Shown here in pieces: positions 11,599 through 24,522 of a DNA stretch of 64,000 bases (its first letter is position 1; every line of letters begins with the position of its first letter). The notes under the pieces were generated by a model. That model saw nothing but the letters and a program-made list of their open reading frames with translations. It searched no databases and had not been told where the DNA came from. The DNA is taken from the NCBI RefSeq assembly GCF_024679245.1, contig NC_090176.1, forward strand, positions 46,085,086-46,149,085. The letters run 5' to 3'. A program made the translations under genes and the position numbers. This DNA comes from Pseudorasbora parva (Eukaryota; Chordata; Actinopteri; Cypriniformes; Gobionidae).

Positions 11599-14335
11599 GA
11601 GATTGCACTGTCAGACAACAAAACATCTTAAATTCTTTCTTTCATTTGAGCGTAAAATTAGCCGACTTTTTTTCTGTTACCCATTCAGTGTGTAAAGGCA
11701 TTACTCCAGACCTCACTGGATCACACATTTCTGCAGGTGACAGGAGTTCAAGTTTGGCATTTCCTGATGCCATTCCATCTTTTCTCAGGATCATTTCCTG
11801 TCTTCACTCTACTAACCCCTTGTCTGGCTATCACCAGAACAAGTTCAATCTTTTAAGACTGAACATTGGTCCGGGGAGTCTGCTCTGTTTTCTCTACTGC
11901 ACAAGTTCAAATGACTCAATTGGATAGTCCTTCAACCAATCAGACCAGAATCAGTGTGTCAAACTCTGGGATGAACAGGAATCATCTTCAACAGACATTA
12001 ACCATATCATTTTCAATTCCTGCTAATCTGTGGCTTTTAGCTTTTGCCACTGTCAAAACATGACAAAAACATCCGGAAGACCACACACATGAACAAACAG
12101 TCCTCAGGTAGTTAAATCCGTCAGAGGGGAAACACGAAAAGTGCACCTCTGGTGTCATGTGTTAACAGATGGTGACAGTAAAAGCTGAGCGCTACTGAGA
12201 ACTAAACTACAGCATGCTGAAAGGGTTAACCGTTTCATTTTGTTGGCAAAGCTACTGGTTTCTAGCCACATAATTAAACAACATTTGGGATAGCGAGGCC
12301 CAGCCATCCATCGCAAGAAGGTTTAATTGAAGCCAGCTTGATGTGTAGACACGTTTATTACGTAACAGTTAGACTGCCAGCCACACAAACAGACCATAAT
12401 AAAGCTCAGCTTTGTACAGCTGAACTCTAAAATGCAATTCAAACACCAATCCTGCAACAACTCTGATGAAACCGTAGCAGACGCTCTGTTTAAGAGCTTA
12501 GCGTAAATATGTGCTAACCGCACTTAGTCTCATAATAAGGAAATCAGCTGTGCCTGCGAAACTTTGGAAAAGAGAAAAATGCCGTCTGAGATGGTGAAAT
12601 TAAATGCATGCAGCCAGTGAGATTCATTTAACACTGTAATTTTTCTAAATGCATGCTTAAAACCTGTTGGGTTCTCCCATTTATTCAAAGTATAGCACTC
12701 GGAGCCTTGAAAACACATTTAAATTGTTGGAAGTTCTGCAGCCTAGGAAAACTTCATATCATGCTTCAACAAAAATAATGAGGGTGTAAGCCTACTTTTG
12801 GCATTTAAGGGTGACTCTTTATTTATTGGCAAATCTGAAAAATAAAACTTCTCCAAACTATGCTTCATCTATATTAAAAGTATCACATTTACTAAAATAA
12901 AGTGTGTGTGGGAGGTCCTGGTAAACCGGACATTATAGGGACAAAATGTCTATGTCCATCAAAAGGGTATCCAAAATTCTTGTCCTTGTGTATTCTTGGA
13001 CATTTTTGTTCCCAATGATGAAAACAGCTTATAAATCTTACAGAATTATGTTTTTTTTTTTTTTGTAAAAATGTTAAAACGCAGAAGGTTTTCTGCAATG
13101 AGTAAGTTTATGGATATAATATACAGAATTTACAGCTAAAAATCATTGTGTTTATGGAAAGTCCGCATAAAACGTGAAAGCCCAGGGTGTGTGCGCGCGT
13201 GCATGTGTTTGATGTTAGCTAGTAGTAAATTAACTGATTTGATAAAAATGGAATTTAAAATAAATAAAAAATATCATAAAATTATTATTTCATAATAATA
13301 ATAATAACAACATTATTTCATTTTTATTTTAATAAAATCTTTATATTTTTATGAAAACAATAAATACATTAATGTAATATTTAAAAATAAATAAATGTAT
13401 AACATATGTAAAATAAAAAATTATAATAATATAAACATTTCATTGATTTTTGTTGACACCAAATCATTTCCCATTATGTAAAAAGTTAAAAACATTTCTG
13501 ATGTTCAAACATTCTCACAGGTTGAGGGATAAAAATCTATGTATCTGACAAAGATTTGACAAATTTTACCTTTCAACACTGGGGGGGGGGGTGAAAGGGG
13601 AATAGTAGTGTCAAGCTATTATGATCTATCAGTTAAACACAACAAATCCAAATTAAAGTTTAAAATATATTTTCATTAAAAACACCACATAGAAGTTTAA
13701 CATCTAACAGACAAAGCTTACTGCCATCTGTGGTTGGCACAAGTCACAGAAAACATACACAACTTTACCTCAGAGCGGATCAGATACTGTCAAGCTTTAA
13801 CATTCCTCTCCAAACACTTCTTCAACCTCTTCTGGGCTTTTATGGTCCAAAAAAGACTCTTACAGTCCAGCCTGGTGTGTGTGTGCAGTGAACAGAGTCT
13901 CTTCGCTCTGTCACTCTCCCTCTAGTGACTGATAACAAAAAGGGCTTTTGGTATCCAGGCTGGAGGAGTTGGCTCTTTTTCACACACCATTTCTGTCAGC
14001 GCCTCTCCAATCCCATCTCCCCGCCGTCACACTTTTCTTACCCAACCATCCCAAAAATGCTGTGGGCAGGGCCTTGGCCAAATATGGGGAGGCCACGGTA
14101 AACAAGGCCTCGGTGCAGCCTCCAGTCTCTCAAGCCGAACCCCGGGAGTCAGAGCCACCCTCAATGACACTGATGGACGGAGGGATTGTTTTTACTGTCA
14201 CAAGGCCTGTCCTCACCTTTCACTGCCGTATGTTTACTTGGCACTGTGGACAGTTATACAACGCTGCAATTCTATGTCAATTCTAAAGTCTTCATGGACT
14301 TCATGGGCTATTTTAAAACAGTATTAAGATCTTAG
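11592..14335. other. intronic DNA, one dispersed-repeat piece
   Basis: 12900-13190 contains GTCCTGGTAAACCGGACATT, GGACAAAATGTC and a distal GGAAAGTCCGCATAAAACGT, which look like parts of a common cyprinid repeat. 13940-14170 is GC-richer and unique-looking, with a 112-codon open frame lacking domains. No gene is supported. Confidence 0.4.
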
Positions 14336-14336
14336 G

Positions 14337-14339
<3 letters not shown>

Positions 14340-14406
<67 letters not shown>
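14340..14406. repeat. (TA)n microsatellite
   Basis: About 33 TA units ending exactly at the MITE that starts at 14407. Confidence 0.95.
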
Positions 14407-14409
<3 letters not shown>

Positions 14410-14860
14410 TACTATTCAAAAGTTTAGGGTCAGTAAGTTTTTTTTAGTTTTTAGAAATTAATACTTTTATTCAGCAAGAGTGAATAATTATTTTTATTTT
14501 TTTTTACTTTAAAGTGTCATTCATAAAATGAAAAGAAAAATGTTTCCACAAAAATAAGCAGCAGCACAACCGTTTTCAATATTGATTATAATAACACATT
14601 TTAAAAATAAGAAATTGATAGCAAATCATGAATTCTGAAGGATCATGTGACACTGAAGACTGCTGAACATCCAGCTTTGAACACAGAAATAAATAGGAGT
14701 TTAACATATATTCAAATAGTAAAAAAAAAAATATTTTTAATTCCAATAATAATTCCCAATATTACTGTTTTTACTGTATTATATGAGTAAATAAATGCAG
14801 CCTTGGAGAACTTCTTTCAAAAACAAAATCTTACTGACCCCAAACTTTTGAAAGGTAGTG
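14407..14860. mobile_element. TA-flanked MITE (CACTACYNTTCAAAAG ends)
   Basis: The left end CACTACTATTCAAAAGTTTA and the complement of the right end CACTACCTTTCAAAAGTTTG are near-identical inverted repeats, extending to GGGTCAGTAAG. TA flanks both sides. This is a very common fish non-autonomous Tc1/mariner-type element. Fragments of the same family lie at about 17030-17345 and 29920-29965 (CCCCAAACNTTTGAA). Confidence 0.85.
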
Positions 14861-14862
14861 TA

Positions 14863-15817
14863 TATTTTAATTTGTATATGAAATCCATATACATTTTAAC
14901 CTAAAATCTTGATTCAATGGGCTCAAAATTTAGGTTAAAGAATAGTTTGCATAATAATTTCATATTATACAAGGTAAGTTTTAACCATTTCAATCACCGA
15001 TTTGCCTTCAGTACAAATATTTGTTAACAAAAATTAAATGAAAATTGAGCTGCTAAAAGCTACATGCAGAATTATACTAATAATTCCATGTGAGCAAGGA
15101 AAAAAATATTCAAAACTATCATTGTTCACTTATCAGAATCCCATTGTTTACAGATGGGATAAAAAATAAAGCACGACTTTCCATTTCATTCAAAAATACA
15201 TTGCATTATCAAAATTAAATATAATTTTTATGGACATATCAAATCAAACAACACAAATTATTCTAAGCGTACATGACAGCATGATTTGTAAACTTGGCTT
15301 ATAAAGTAAGACACAGAAAGCTATTTCGATGGATCTCAGCCCAGCGTTGAGGCCAGCTAGTGTAGTGTCTGTGGTTTCTGAGGTGTACAAATATCAGTGG
15401 ACCAACAAAGATTGGCCTTGTTTTGCTCGAACACTGCCAGCAGCTCCTGTTAAACAGAGAAGTGCTATCTGTGGTCAAGGCACCAAGACGATAAGACATC
15501 AATTACTGAGCCATTAACATCCAAGAAGAGATAACGCATTATTATCTTAAAACGCTGCCCTCTCATTTGTGGGCAGGCTAACTCTAATTATGGTGCTCGG
15601 TCCAGATTAAGTGAGTTTTAAGATAGTGGTTTACTTCTCTAGTACTGTACGGGAAAAAATGTCTGTGATTCTTCCAAGTAGCCTTTAAAAGATGCATTAA
15701 TGTTGTTCACCCACTTCAATGGAAAACACAAAAGTAGAGATTTTGGATTTCCTAGCTGCTCTTGTCCATAAAACAAAAAGTGGATGGAGCAATAAAAAGA
15801 GATGTCACATGCACTGT
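14863..15817. other. intronic sequence, nothing identified
   Basis: AT-rich. No coding block or terminal repeats recognised. Confidence 0.4.
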
Positions 15818-15819
15818 TA

Positions 15820-16180
15820 CACTGTAAAAAATATTTAAAAATAAAAATTTGAGTTTATTGAAATAAAAAATTTGAGTTAATAAAATGAACCATTTTGAGA
15901 ATCGACAGCCTTTATTCAAATATTATTAAAAGATGTTGTAGGCATATTGGTTAATTGTGTGTGGTTAATTTGTGATGACGCAGTGAAACATGCCAAATTG
16001 TGCTATTTTCATGATTTATCACATTTTTATGGGGTTCAGAAACAATAATATTTTGAGTTACTATTTAGTAAACCAATTTCCTTCATTTAAACAACTCAAA
16101 TTTTTAATTTAAATAAACTCAAAAGGAACCAGGTTGCTTACTTTTTTAAGTTAAACCAACAAAACATTTTTTTTACTGTG
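15820..16180. mobile_element. TA-flanked MITE (CACTGTAAAAAA ends)
   Basis: Starts CACTGTAAAAAATATT after TA and ends TTTTTTTTACTGTG before TA. The inner arms AATTTGAGTTTATTGAAATA and AAATAAACTCAAA are also inverted, so it could fold into a long hairpin. It is 361 bp with no coding capacity. Confidence 0.8.
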
Positions 16181-16184
16181 TAGA

Positions 16185-18335
16185 GTTTATTGAGCCAAAG
16201 TATTTAATGCAGAGTCTAAAGCTCTAACAAATCAAAATTTTGAAAAGTGTTTACTGTATCAGGCTTTTTATACAACACTTTAAATTTGCATAGCTATATA
16301 AATTACTCGGATAATTCCAAAATTCATAAATGCAAGTTGCTACGGTCAAATCCAAAATGTGGATTTTGTTAGACCATTATCTCTAGTATAAAGTCCTTAA
16401 CTGTAACACACTCTCTATAGTGGCTGAGAAAGGAGCGGGAGCATTTCCATTGTGTTCTGACTTGATTCTGCAGTGTTGTTAACTTAAATTTGTTTTTTCA
16501 ATTTTTGTTGTGCTATGCACTACTGGGTCACCGTATGGAAAACAAGCTGCTTTAATATAAAACAGAGAGAAAGAAATAAGCGAAAGAAACAAGAAATGAC
16601 ATAAGGAGGGATTTAGAAATTAAATGATGTTCTTTTAAAAATACTGGAATGCACATCCAAACTGTATACATCATCTCCATTATCTAAAATATTTCTGATT
16701 TTAGCATTAAAAACATTAATAGTGGCCTATTCATGCAAAAAGTCAGCATATGAAGGACGGTGTTAAATATGCCTCAAGTCCGCTGTTCTTGGTCTATTAG
16801 CACCAGTCATTCTCTCCTCTGACATGTCAGCCAGTCCTTCAGTGTTGGCAGACGGGATGCATGAGATCCAGCAAAAAGGCACAATCTCTCTAGAGTCAGT
16901 CTTCTGGCTGCAGTCGCTCAATGGAGATGTTTGACTGTGTGATAGGCATCTTAATTCATTTGCAAATGTGCCCTTTCCATCCAGCAGTCCTACTGACTGA
17001 AGACAGCCTTTGTCAAGAGTGCAGAAGTTGGCAGTAGGATCAAAACTTTATATCAGAACTTTATTTTTACTCAAAGAATCTTAAAAAAGTACTACACTTT
17101 CTACAAAAAATACTGTTTTCAAAATAATAATAAAAAGAAATGTAATAAAACTGAAATCTTCAGTGACACTGAAGACTGGTGTAATGACGCTGAAAATGTT
17201 AAAATATTTAAATAGAAAACAGTTATTTTACATAGTAATCATTTTCAAAATAGTACTGTAATCATCAAATAAATATGCAATAACCTTTATGCCAGAGTCT
17301 TCTTTCAAAAGAAATCTTACCGACCCCAAACCTTTGAATGTTATACGGTTTGCCGGCAACTTGTGAAATCCGGCATTGTGTGGAATGCTATGGGAATATA
17401 TAGAATGTCCGAATGCTAATAAAGGGGCATGAAACAGTGCCAGGTGATGCCAGGGGGCAGTTAGAGGGGCTTTGGGGTCTTGCCTCTTGACCAGAGATTT
17501 GGATTAGTTTACACCCTATTAAAGGTGGCAGCCTATTTCTGCCTGCCCTATTTAAAGAAAGGACTGGTCAAGAGGCTGGCGGAGTTTATAGCCTTTATAG
17601 CCTGTCATCTCAAATGGCTCCAACGTAGAACAGAGTAGAATTTAAATGTGTGCTAAACAGACTGGAGCTCCTTAAATTTGACCGCAGGGATATTAAAAAT
17701 AACATAACGATACAGTCTCGACAGTTTAAAATGTATTTTTTGGATTGCAATAATCTAAACACACTCTTGTCGAATAGATAAACACGCCGCATGGGTGTTT
17801 TCGAAGACAAAAAAATATATATTTATAGTTGTAGCTGTTTTGGACATTGTGATTGGACAGGATCTCCTCACTACAAGAAATTGCACAATTCTCAGCCAAC
17901 GCCTGGAATATTTCACAAAAGGCCACTGGAACCCGACAGGGGAAATGGAGGCTTGGGACGCAGGGTAGTGCGGAGTGGCTGTGGTCAAATTCCCACAGGA
18001 AAACTGGGCTCTGTGTGTTCTCCATTCAATACTGGGATTGTACCAACCTTCAGACCCCCTCCAGACCACCCTTAGTCCTTTCTGATGCATAACACACACC
18101 CACACACACACACACGAATGGCACGTTCTGATTGAAATCACTCTTTTTAGTCTGATAAACTGGTACTGATGAACTTATTCTTCTACTTTCCAAACACGCA
18201 TGCAATCATTGCAGTGTTGAGTGTAATTAACGGCTAAATAAATAAATAGCTCAAAGCATTACAGTTTTGAACCACCGTAATTGATCCAGGTTCAATAATG
18301 GTCTATTGACAGCATTAGGGGGAACAATGTGTGTT
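16185..18335. other. intronic DNA with MITE fragments
   Basis: 17030-17345 is a degraded relative of the MITE at 14407-14860. The remainder, including 17790-18090 with several overlapping open frames, shows no domain or RNA gene. Confidence 0.4.
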
Positions 18336-18340
18336 ATTAC

Positions 18341-18510
<170 letters not shown>

Positions 18511-18529
18511 ATTAGTTTTATGAACCTTT

Positions 18530-18684
18530 TGAATTATCAAAGTGTCAGTTGCAAAGCTCTCAGATTTCATCAAAAAGATCTTCATTTGTGTTCTGAAGAT
18601 GAACAAAGGCTCACAGGTTGGGAAGGACATGAGGGTGAGTAATTAAGGACAGAATTTCCCTTTTTGGGTGCACCAACCCTTTAA
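18530..18684. mobile_element. right half of a TTAA MITE
   Basis: Contains TCTTCATTTGTGTTCTGAAG, GACATGAGGGTGAGTAATTA and a terminal GGTGCACCAACCCTTTAA. This is the right half of the cyprinid TTAAAGGG...CCCTTTAA family also seen at 47559-47811 and 54017-54188. The left half is lost, probably beside the CA array. Confidence 0.7.
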
Positions 18685-18689
18685 AGCCT

Positions 18690-19733
18690 AGGTATGTAAG
18701 ACTAGTTTCCATTTCACCAAAGCATGTTTGGAGTAGACTTGTCACTATAATGAATAACGTAAAAATTAAAGCAGACTATGATGAGAAAAAAAGTGTAACA
18801 GGACATTATACTAAAGCATATATTGTACCTCCAAACCTCGACAGAATTCCATACACATCCTCCTTGCATTCCTCGCTCTGACTTTCCCTCTCCAGAGAGC
18901 TGACCCACCAAATGAGGATGTCTCAAAAAAGGACAACAAATCACATGTTTGAGGACCAGAAGCACACCACAAGTCAAAATAAGGAGGCTCGCAGCTTAGG
19001 CCACAAGGGTGTGAGGACAATTCCAGTGACACGACGGTGTGTGTGTGTGTGTGTGAACTTAACTCGAACTCTGTGATTTGTAAAAAAACAGCACTACAAA
19101 CTCATCTGATTAAATCAGTCTCTGTCGCACGCACAGATTATCATAGTCTTGTACACAAACAACTCTGTCACAAAACTCTAATGCAGCCAGAATGCTGATG
19201 AACTGATTTCGGACGGATAGATGACCCGAACACAGACTCTATGTGAACTCTGAGAGACCAGCGTTAGTTAATAAAGGAGTAAACAAAGCTCTCTCTTCCA
19301 AAACTCAGTGAGCTGCCTTGATGTGTACAGACTAAAGAAGCATCCTAAATGTCATGAAACCTCATACTGCAGGTGACTGATCTGGCAACATCTCTGTGTG
19401 TCCTACAAAGCACAAAGGAGACTCGACTAACAGAGGTTGGTGTTAAAACATTGCTAAGCTTACAATACTATAGTGCAACAGTCGTGTTCCGAAAGTAAAA
19501 ATGCCATTCATTTTCTCCACAGGGAAATAGATTTTTAACAATATTTTGCAAACCTTTAAAGACTGTGAGTTATAAGGTTGCTAATTGATGGTATTTGATT
19601 CATGTTGAAGCCTGCAGTATTTCAATGTATTTGTATAACAGTGGAACTTGTGGTGAAAAACTACATTAAACACGATGCTGCACAGAAAATTCCACCAATC
19701 AGTGTCAAAACAAGCAGCACGTGCCTAAGAGCT
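18690..19733. other. intronic sequence, nothing identified
   Basis: Unique-looking DNA with a short GT run at 19037-19054. No exon or RNA gene found. Confidence 0.4.
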
Positions 19734-19734
19734 C

Positions 19735-20353
19735 TTAACTCTTTCCCAGGCAAACACAGAATTTTCCGTTATTTTTGAAAAAGCGCTTCCCGGCCAAGAA
19801 CGTAATTTTCCGGGTTTTCGTGTTTTGACTCTCAGACACTAGAGGGCGCTATTACACATCTTCTGAATGAGTACTGAATCTCCTGATTAAAACACATGAG
19901 AGGATGCAGCAAAACAAGCGATCGCAAGTAAACATGCATATGCAAAAAAACGTGATCATTAAACATATAAAACTATCTAATGTTACTGAATGAAATGTGG
20001 ACCCAGGACAGCTACAGGACTGTGCAATCATTAGGGCTGTTGATGGACTCAATCTGCTCCATCTGTGTTTGATCATCGGATCTAATCACAAAAATCGATT
20101 TTTTCAGCTTTTTGTTCAAAACGTAGATTTTTTATGAAATGTACTCATATTCAAGTGTTGATAAAAAATGTATGCATGAAGCTAGAATAAAATGGGTGTT
20201 TTTGTTTAAAAGAAGAGGATCGGCTCTTTCTTTTGATATATTGGTAAGATATTCGTAAAACAAAATATTCAATGGGCTATTAATTTTTTGTAGGAAAAAC
20301 AAAAATGGTGGCTGGCAACTTTTTTTGTTAAACACTGGTGGGGAAATAGTTAA
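19735..20353. mobile_element. TTAA-flanked element (TTAACTCTTTCCC ends)
   Basis: The left end TTAACTCTTTCCC and right end GGGGAAATAGTTAA are inverted and include TTAA on both sides. The interior has CGCTTCCCGGCCAAGAACGT, typical of an abundant zebrafish repeat. The 619-bp element has no transposase and ends about 360 bp from exon w14. Confidence 0.7.
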
Positions 20354-20717
20354 GCTCCACCCACTCCCATAAAGCACTGCGAGTGATCGAGTCGACCTCC
20401 ATAAGCTCTCAAACTATTTGTATATATGCATATTTTGCAATAAGCTTAAAATATATCATTTTGATATTAAAATTAATTTGTAATATTATGATTCACCTCA
20501 TAGATGGATGGCTTGGTTCTTGGCTTATAATATATTGTGTTCAAAGTAACTTTAAATGGGGGAAAAAAATAATTTGTACAAGCAGAAATGTGAAACTGGT
20601 GTTTTGGAATTTGTCCGAAGCAAAAATAGAACTGTTTTACTACCATTCTGGATTCACTGTGGGGAAAATCTAATCATTTCCATCATCTGTTGAAAATGAG
20701 ACTACAGCTTCACTCAC

Positions 20718-20834
20718 CTTCCATGGAATCTTCACAGCGCTGGTTGAAGTTCTCGTAAGAATCCCAGCGAATCAGAGGATCTTGGGTATTGTAGTCCACA
20801 GAAACACTGGGCCCGTTCTCAAGATGGTCCATTC
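20718..20834 (-). CDS. tns1: tensin-1 exon w14: C2 end and linker
   Basis: Exon of 117 nt. Two bases complete Gly, then [20 protein letters not shown] through [10 protein letters not shown], with one base of Gly left. The acceptor is ...gtcatag and the donor gtgagt. [19 protein letters not shown] is the invariant block just after the tensin C2 domain. It is the last exon detectable in the window: I looked on the minus strand to base 1 for the next block (family sequence like QGPLDGSLYAKV) and did not find it. The intron after it is therefore at least 20.7 kb, or the next exon is too diverged to see. Confidence 0.95.
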
Positions 20835-20949
20835 CTATGACAGAACATCGAACAGTCAGAAGCTTCTGGGCTCAGTATATGCCCCATTTAAAGTATTTCT
20901 GTGATTCATTTATTAGCTGAAAATGAACAACAATAAATAGAGTTCTTAC

Positions 20950-21015
20950 CTTGGATTTTTTCTGGGCCGAAAGAAAAGACAAATTCCACTTTTCCATATT
21001 CAGGAAATCTGTCAT
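20950..21015 (-). CDS. tns1: tensin-1 exon w13: C2 domain
   Basis: Exon of 66 nt. Two bases complete Asp, then [20 protein letters not shown] and Q, with one base of Gly left. The acceptor is ...tttttcag and the donor gtaaga. [14 protein letters not shown] is the last C2 strand of tensin-1. The flanking introns are very short (109 and 115 nt), so exons w12 to w14 form a tight cluster. Confidence 0.95.
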
Positions 21016-21124
21016 CTGAAAAAAGAAATGGAATGACTAAAGGAGTGCCATCAACACAGTCTATTTAAAGATAAATAAAATAAGTCTGACTATGCAAGAC
21101 TAAGCCAAGGCAAATCCAGCAAAC

Positions 21125-21254
21125 CTTTAAATGTTTCATCAAGCTCATCTTTGCCAAAGACGATGCCCAGGTCATGAACAGCACAGGTGTGAAACTGCAC
21201 TCTGAATATGACATCGCGGGACGGGCTGCGGAAGCGTTTGTGATAGCACTTGAG
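21125..21254 (-). CDS. tns1: tensin-1 exon w12: C2 domain
   Basis: Exon of 130 nt in phase 0 with one base left over. It begins [20 protein letters not shown] and ends [11 protein letters not shown]. The acceptor is ...ctccacag and the donor gtttgc. [25 protein letters not shown] is the largest C2 block in tensins. Its basic CYHKRFRS stretch corresponds to the membrane-facing basic loop of PTEN-type C2 domains (inference from the fold). The donor GTTTGC is weaker than the others in this gene but still GT. Confidence 0.95.
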
Positions 21255-21259
21255 CTGTG

Positions 21260-23240
21260 GAGGACATAACAGGTGAAAGTGAAACACACAGACACTGAAA
21301 ACAGTCAAAGAAATCACATGCTACTATTAAGTGAAAGTATGCTGACTTTCAGCCAGGCCGAAAAAAGAACATACCAGTAGATACATAAACCCGTTTTAAG
21401 TCAAATGTTCCAGGTTAAACACAAGTTATAAAGCTATGACAGGACAGAGGAATAATCTTAATTAAAAATAGTTTTGACTTGTCTAAGTAAGAAAGAAAGC
21501 AAAGCAAGCAAATGAATATATAAAAGTAATAATAAGTAAATAAATGCTTATTAACTTTATTGCAGCTTATTGTTTTTGCAGTAACAGATACAAACATATG
21601 AATGCTTTGCACTTTTTTTTTCATATTGTCTAAAGCATAAACAAAACTGCATTGCCAGTGTAATTCATTTGAGTGCCGTTTGCTTCACTTAAACTTGCAA
21701 CCATGATTTATGCTTCTTTGTTCAGAAATTATTTTCTGTGGTAATCGACATGGCACAAGCTGTATTGAACTTGTATTGAACCCAGAACATTCCTTTAAGA
21801 GCATGGCAAATCATTCAAATGCAATCCTGCGTCAACACACGTACGGTCTGCACAGAAAGTTCTATTCACGGGCTTGGAACGGATTGTTTGAGAGGTTTTG
21901 GATGCTGGTTGCCTCGCCTTCCCATGGTGCAGCAGTGCCAGAGATGTCAGTATAGTGAAAGTATGTAAAACAACAGAGCTTCTCCAAAACCCAGACAAGG
22001 ACATAAAAATGTCCTCACTGGCCACTGAGGAAATTGTATCCCTCTTTTTGTTGCCCAAAATAACTATAATTAACCTACTTAACTTAGGGCAGAAAGACAT
22101 AAAATGTACAGCTTTTCAGATGGGAGAGGGAAACCAAACAAACACGACCAAATTGAGGAATATGGGGGCTGGCAAAGCATTCTGCGGTTTTCCCAAACTG
22201 CAGCAGAGACTCGGTCGAACACATGGGGGGTCCGCTTCGGAAAAACACAGCTCAGTGATTCACAATCAACTGAATAAAGCTTTTAAAAGCCAAGAATTTA
22301 TCTGATGACGACAAAGCAAAAGGTAGATGTACTGAATAATAAGATATTCATGCAAATTCATCCTTAAATTCCACCCAAATTATGCTAATAATATAATTTG
22401 TAATGAAAATAAATATTTTCACTTTTGATCTCAGTCGCTTGGACAGTCGCACACACACATATTGACCTACAGTATAATACGCTTTGGCTTCTGTTGTGGT
22501 TGGTGTTCAGGAGAGAGTCCTCTATAGATCAGCTCTGATTGATTTCAGAGAGAGTGCCCCTCTACGAGCACAGCACTATGATAAAGCACTCAGCTCTTTT
22601 TTCATTTCTCTTCCAAAAAGCTTTCTGGGATAAAATGCAAATAAATCCATGCAGAGAAGTGGCTCTCATCAGGAATGAATGTGTGATGGATGGCCCTCTC
22701 GACATCTGCTTTATTATTGGCGTGTTGCTCTGAGAAATGCCCATAAATGGAGGAAAAACCTGTGCCATATTTAACTTCACAAGTCAAACGCAAAAATGGT
22801 ATGAAATTACATTTTACATAAAGACAATTATAGGACCAGGATTTGTTTGCTTTATGACAATTTCACAACAATTAGGAATATTTTCCTAATTGTTTTACAT
22901 TTGATTTGTTATTTCATTATTCTCAATGAAGATGATTCACATTACTGTAACATAGTAATTGGTAATTAGAAATTAGAAATGAACATTAACTATATTGGTG
23001 AAAATGCAAGATATTATTTTTATTATTTTTATTTATTTTTTAAATACCATTGTGTTCTAATTTGCCAATAGAATAGAATAGAATAGAATAGAATAGTTTA
23101 TTGTCCTAAAATAGACTTAATTTTCTTTATAAAATAAAATAGTTTATTTTGATTTTATATGGTTTAAAATATAATCTAATATAATTAATATAAATATTTT
23201 GCATTATATTGATGAGCCTTTGGAGGGAAAATCTGCTTAG
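21260..23240. other. intron w11-w12, left part
   Basis: No transposon ends are seen in 21400-22800. The stretch 22480-22790 is mixed-composition and unique-looking. A (GAATA)n run lies at 23070-23096. No coding exon fits tensin here, as the phases of the flanking exons already join. Confidence 0.5.
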
Positions 23241-23243
23241 ATG

Positions 23244-23850
23244 TTAAAGGTCCCGTTCTTAGCGTGTTTTCGAAGCTTTGATTATGTTTACAGTGTGCAA
23301 TATAACATGAGTTCATGTTTCGCGTGTAAAAAAACACAGTATTTTTCACACAGTTTACTTATCTGTACAGCGCTGTTTCCTCTGTCCTAAAAACGGCCTG
23401 ATGATTTCCTTGTTCTATGAAGTCCCTCCTTCAGAAATACGTAACGAGTTCTGATTGGGCCAGTGCTTCCCGTGTTGTGATTGGACAGCAGCTTAGCGCA
23501 CTTTGCCCGGAAAGGTCCCGCCTCTTACCATAACGGGGAGCTGCAAGCGCTGAATGCACACTCTTCTCCACGTGGGAGAGCAACAAGACCACGCCCCCTA
23601 TTTCGCATGTTCTTGTGGGCGGTGTGTTAGTCAACAAACGGTTCTAGTGACGTCATTACATGCCTGCACTTCCTGCTGTAGTCCAAACCGGCCGTTCGCT
23701 GTAGGCTTTGAAAGGGAACTTCTGTTAAATAAAATATCTCGCTTGGCATTGAACTTTGAGCTTTATAATTTTACGGGCATTATTTATGCTCTAACAGCAA
23801 CATTACACACTAAATAAAGTTTGAAAGATGGAATCGCGAAGAACGATGTA
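23244..23850. mobile_element. DNA element (GGTCCCGTTCTT ends)
   Basis: Starts TTAAAGGTCCCGTTCTTAGC and ends near GAATCGCGAAGAACG, the inverse of the start (CGTTCTT core). The interior is GC-richer, with CCACGCCCCC, GATTGG and GTGACGTCA boxes. The final inverted bases are lost. It shares a general plan with 5665-6179 and 29252-29730 (ACACACTAAA near the right end), suggesting a related family. Confidence 0.6.
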
Positions 23851-23998
23851 ATGATGAAAATTATGGAAATTATGTCCTGAAACATTTCTTTTTTATGACA
23901 CAACACACTGTGTAAGGACTGGTCATAACTTCACCCCTAATTAAAAAAAAGACTCCTATATGTATGTTTTTGCCAGGTTGTGTAAGATTCATTCTTAC

Positions 23999-24074
23999 CA
24001 GAATGTCTCCTTTCAGAAGCAGGCCAGGTTCGATGGTGATGCAGATACTGGTCTGACTGTCTCCTTGGACGTTA
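23999..24074 (-). CDS. tns1: tensin-1 exon w11: C2 domain
   Basis: Exon of 76 nt. The first base completes Tyr, then 25 codons from [16 protein letters not shown] to LLLKGDIL, ending in phase 0. The acceptor is ...ttttgcag and the donor gtaaga. [15 protein letters not shown] is a characteristic C2 strand pair of tensins and also of auxilin/GAK and PTEN-like C2 folds. NVQGDSQTS differs slightly from the IPGDSQTS recalled for mammals, as expected for a fish orthologue. Confidence 0.95.
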
Positions 24075-24461
24075 CTGCAAAAATCAGTCAGACACACACA
24101 CACGTTAACCACAAACAACTTTACATTAAACGCACAAAAATGAGCCTAAACATATGTGTGTTTAATGCATGGCTTGCAAGACATATTTGTATTTGTATCG
24201 ATCTATATGTATTGAACTGAAAGGGTCATCCATATTCCCTACTGCTAACAACAAACCCTTAGTTTAAGAGTGTGGAGGAAGCTACAGGGGCTGAGTTCAG
24301 TGATGTATGGGAAAAGCACATGTGGGCTCCGCGGAGTGTGATTCAGAAGCCCCCACCCCCCAGACACAGAGGGCCGCCTGTGATTGGATGTCCTGAAGGC
24401 TGGGCTACATGCCAGGGAAGCATGAGCAATACCGTGTAGGAAAACATGGGGTGTTTCTTAC

Positions 24462-24522
24462 TAGATCCCAGATGTGTAGACGGGCTGCATAGCCTGGTAG
24501 ATCTTGAGAAAAGGGCGGCAAC
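24462..24522 (-). CDS. tns1: tensin-1 exon w10: C2 domain
   Basis: Exon of 61 nt. Two bases complete Gly, followed by [19 protein letters not shown] and two bases of Tyr. The acceptor is ...tttctcag and the donor gtaaga. [18 protein letters not shown] is a signature strand-turn-strand of the tensin C2 domain. The codon split TA|T across the junction gives Tyr, matching the family residue. No frame shift or stop is present. Confidence 0.95.
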
